64,000 nucleotides of DNA from Heterobasidion occidentale. Taxonomy: Eukaryota; Basidiomycota; Agaricomycetes; Russulales; Bondarzewiaceae. The position numbers were made by a program, and so were the translations under genes. Each line of letters begins with the position of its first letter. The first letter of the stretch is position 1. The notes under the pieces are model-generated. The model had not been told where the DNA came from, searched no databases, and saw only the letters and a list, made by a program, of their open reading frames with translations. The stretch covers positions 992,001 through 1,056,000 of the forward strand of contig JBCAQO010000010.1 of the NCBI GenBank assembly GCA_039111635.1, given 5' to 3'. Of this stretch, positions 61,955 through 64,000 are shown in pieces.

Positions 61955-63931
61955 AATTATATAGCAAACAACAATCCACACAGACTACAGGTGGCCTACA
62001 ATGTGCAGCATGCAACAACAAAAATATCTCAAGCCTCATTCTTTTTTGAACCAAACAAGAAAACTCAGATGCAACCCTAACCTCAGAAAATAGTATTTAG
62101 CATGTGTAAAAGTCGCGAAGCGACGGGTCAGAACTCGTCATCACAGAGATGCGGCGGACAGAGAGGCGTTTGGTTATCGATCACTGCCCCGTGGCGTGGC
62201 TAGGCCTTCTCTGATAGAAGCCCTATCCTCAGGATACAAATCAGCCAATCAGCATCAGCCTACGCCGCCGCCTTCCTCGTCAGTAGCCTTATTCGTTCCG
62301 AGTCAACGGATGTTCCAATGGCGATGCGAAGACAAGGACCCAAAATCTAGCCACGATCTAGACAATCGCAACCCCGAGGTGGGAGTTCAGCGCCACGCTC
62401 GCTTGTTTTGATTGATCCAGGATATCAGGGTAACTTCGGGGGACATCTCGCGAAGTATAAAAGACGTTCTCACCGTTCAAATTTCGGCACTTCACTTCCC
62501 TTTCCCTCACTACCTCGACTGCTCTCGTCTAAGGCGACATCTGACTAGAGCTCGGGCAACATGTAGATCTTAGGCGACATCGGCGGCTAGAGTCTGACAA
62601 GATTATTCAAGCCCAAGAATGAGAGATACTCAGTATTGTGAACCATCTACATAGCTGTTCGACGATGCTGACCAGACCTCTCGCAGAAATGCTAGTCAGA
62701 AATTCGGTGAGATTTACTACAAGTGGCCTTTTTGGACTGATACTCACTGCCAGGTCTTCCTAGATGACAAACTCAACGCGAAAGATTCAACATTAAGAAT
62801 TGTTAACAATTGTGTCCTGTGCTTGTCAGCCTCGTTTCATTTGTGCGCCTGTTTTGTCATGCCTCCTTCGTAGTTTTGATGCATGTCCCACTTCCCGATG
62901 ATTTTTGTCTTCGTCTTTTTTGCTTCTTTCCCCTTTTTTGCAGGCAATCGTCTCGGCGGTTGTTCGTTCTGCGTATGCAGCAGTGGCATCTCAGCGGGCG
63001 GTGAGTGTTCATGGGCGAGGAGGACCAGACCCGTGTCCCTAGGAGTCGCAAAAAAAGAAAAAGGGCCCAAGTTTTTAGCCGCTCGCTTGCTTTCGATGGC
63101 CAGGGACGTCATTGCTGCATACGTAGAGTTTAATAAATGATCTTGAAAAAAAACACTAGGCGCGACACATGAGCGAGCAAGATATCTCAAATGGAGACAG
63201 CAGAGAGAATACCCAAGCTGTGATTATTGACGAACATGGGGCAGGGCCTGGCAGGGCGAGGCTTTGGTCAGTCTGGACACGAGTGAAATTTTCTGAAATG
63301 GGGCGACGAGTTATCAATCTGGATTGTTATTCTGGATCCGATGACGAGCATCTAGGGCGAACGAGCCTCGATCTGAGCAAGGGCTGTAGAATCCACGCCG
63401 TTTACTAAACAAGACCAGGGCCGGACAGAGTCGGTTACATTGCGCTGAGTTGGAGCGACTGCATAAGAAGCGCAATTGGATGTCCAGGCGAAGCCTAGTG
63501 CGCGGATGTACGGGATGAGGGAATAACAACCTGATAAGTTGGAAACGTTTGGCACGGATAAGGAGGATCTGAATTTCGCACCTGTCATCTTGGACAATCA
63601 ACCCGCAAGGTCTGAACTCAATAGAATGTGTACTAATCGCAATTTACGCGTCTTAGAACTTCACCAAGATCCGCAAGATATGAGCCGGATGACAAAAAAC
63701 TTGAAATTTAATCCAAAGTTTGAGCTCTCGATAGCTTATATGCTCCAGAGTCGAATAGAATAGACACGGTACAATGAGCTGTAACGAGGTCATACAGCTT
63801 TGCACGTTGAGGCCATGACCTATTTTGGCGGTCAATTTGAGGATAACCTCGAAGAATGTTGGAGTAAGACTGGAGGATGATTGAGCTCATGATAACAAAG
63901 CGATTGAGAGAACCAGAGAACGTTGGCTTAC
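61955..63931. other. Host DNA right of the transposon block, no firm gene
   Basis: A TATAAAAG at 62456-62463 followed by a pyrimidine-rich stretch looks like a promoter, and an imperfect direct repeat (AAGGCGACATC / TTAGGCGACATC, each followed by CTAGAG) lies at about 62531-62602. An intron-like segment (GTGAGATTT...CTGCCAG, about 62710-62756) follows, but the joined frame is only about 48 codons. A 79-codon plus frame at 63169-63408 is unrecognised. It may hold a non-coding or fast-evolving transcript. Confidence 0.35.
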
Positions 63932-64000
63932 CTGCGGTTTGATTCCGTCGTGGGTGTCGGGCGGTGTGCCGGGACGGGATCAAGGCTCTGACACAGTTGC
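63932..64000 (-). CDS. Possible exon of a minus-strand gene running off the window
   Basis: The minus strand reads an open Pro/Thr-rich stretch (DPVPAHRPTPTTESN in one frame) up to a good donor, CAG|GTAAGCC. Too short for any family call; the donor is the only real support. Confidence 0.2.

Noticed and set aside
61811..62080. 89-codon Ser/Gly/Thr/Asn-repeat ORF.
   Set aside because: It is produced by the 15-bp minisatellite; the opposite strand gives an equally open Cys/Leu frame.

Overview
The window looks like nuclear DNA of a basidiomycete fungus, most likely an agaricomycete. Genes are packed closely, broken by many short (about 50-60 nt) GT-AG introns, and include a fungal-type P450 and a Tyr1-type prephenate dehydrogenase. 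The species cannot be named from sequence alone.

Layout. Bases 1-13.8 kb are host genes: a cytochrome P450 (minus), prephenate dehydrogenase TYR1 (minus), a doubtful small gene, an ArfGAP (minus) sharing a 292-bp divergent promoter with a small five-exon KPWE/PEX39-like peroxisomal gene (plus), and a convergent Rad5/Rad16-clade SNF2 ATPase (minus). From 14,556 to 61,583 the window is almost entirely LTR retrotransposon: two families of Ty3/Gypsy chromodomain elements (chromoviruses). Family A (LTR about 588 bp, about 10.7 kb) occurs as a rearranged minus-strand composite (14,556-28,938) and as a complete plus-strand copy with a 5-bp target duplication (50,922-61,578). Family B (LTR about 830 bp, about 10.4 kb) fills 28,939-49,740 as one complete copy followed by a second copy whose 5' half is inverted. 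The arrangement is best explained by one B inserting into another and the two inverted LTRs then recombining. An unassigned 1.2-kb stretch separates B from the plus-strand A. The last 2.4 kb has a minisatellite and no convincing gene.

How the elements work. Both families carry gag, protease, RT, RNase H, integrase and chromodomain, and both show the signature of self-primed reverse transcription (Tf1/sushi type). A 10-nt primer-binding site lies exactly 2 nt inside the 5' LTR and is perfectly complementary to a 10-mer in the LTR about 30 nt downstream of a TATA-like box. Both also carry a long extra sense ORF between pol and the 3' LTR. In each family a TATA box sits just upstream of it, suggesting a separate short transcript. 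In B the extra ORF has its own CCHC zinc knuckle and is preceded by a tiny one-helix membrane ORF overlapping the pol stop as ATGA.

The most unusual feature is the roughly 2-kb 3' untranslated region of family A. It holds about 15-18 copies of a small hairpin with a covarying stem, a 6-nt loop (usually CGCAAY) and a TAAACTA tail, interleaved with larger perfect inverted repeats. Stem changes are compensated between repeats and between element copies, which points to selection on RNA (or single-stranded DNA) structure. Many element ORFs are broken by 1-nt indels. Some lesions are shared by both copies of a family (YMND in place of YMDD and a TGA in family B RT; a -1 shift upstream of RT in family A), which suggests mobilisation in trans or real recoding.
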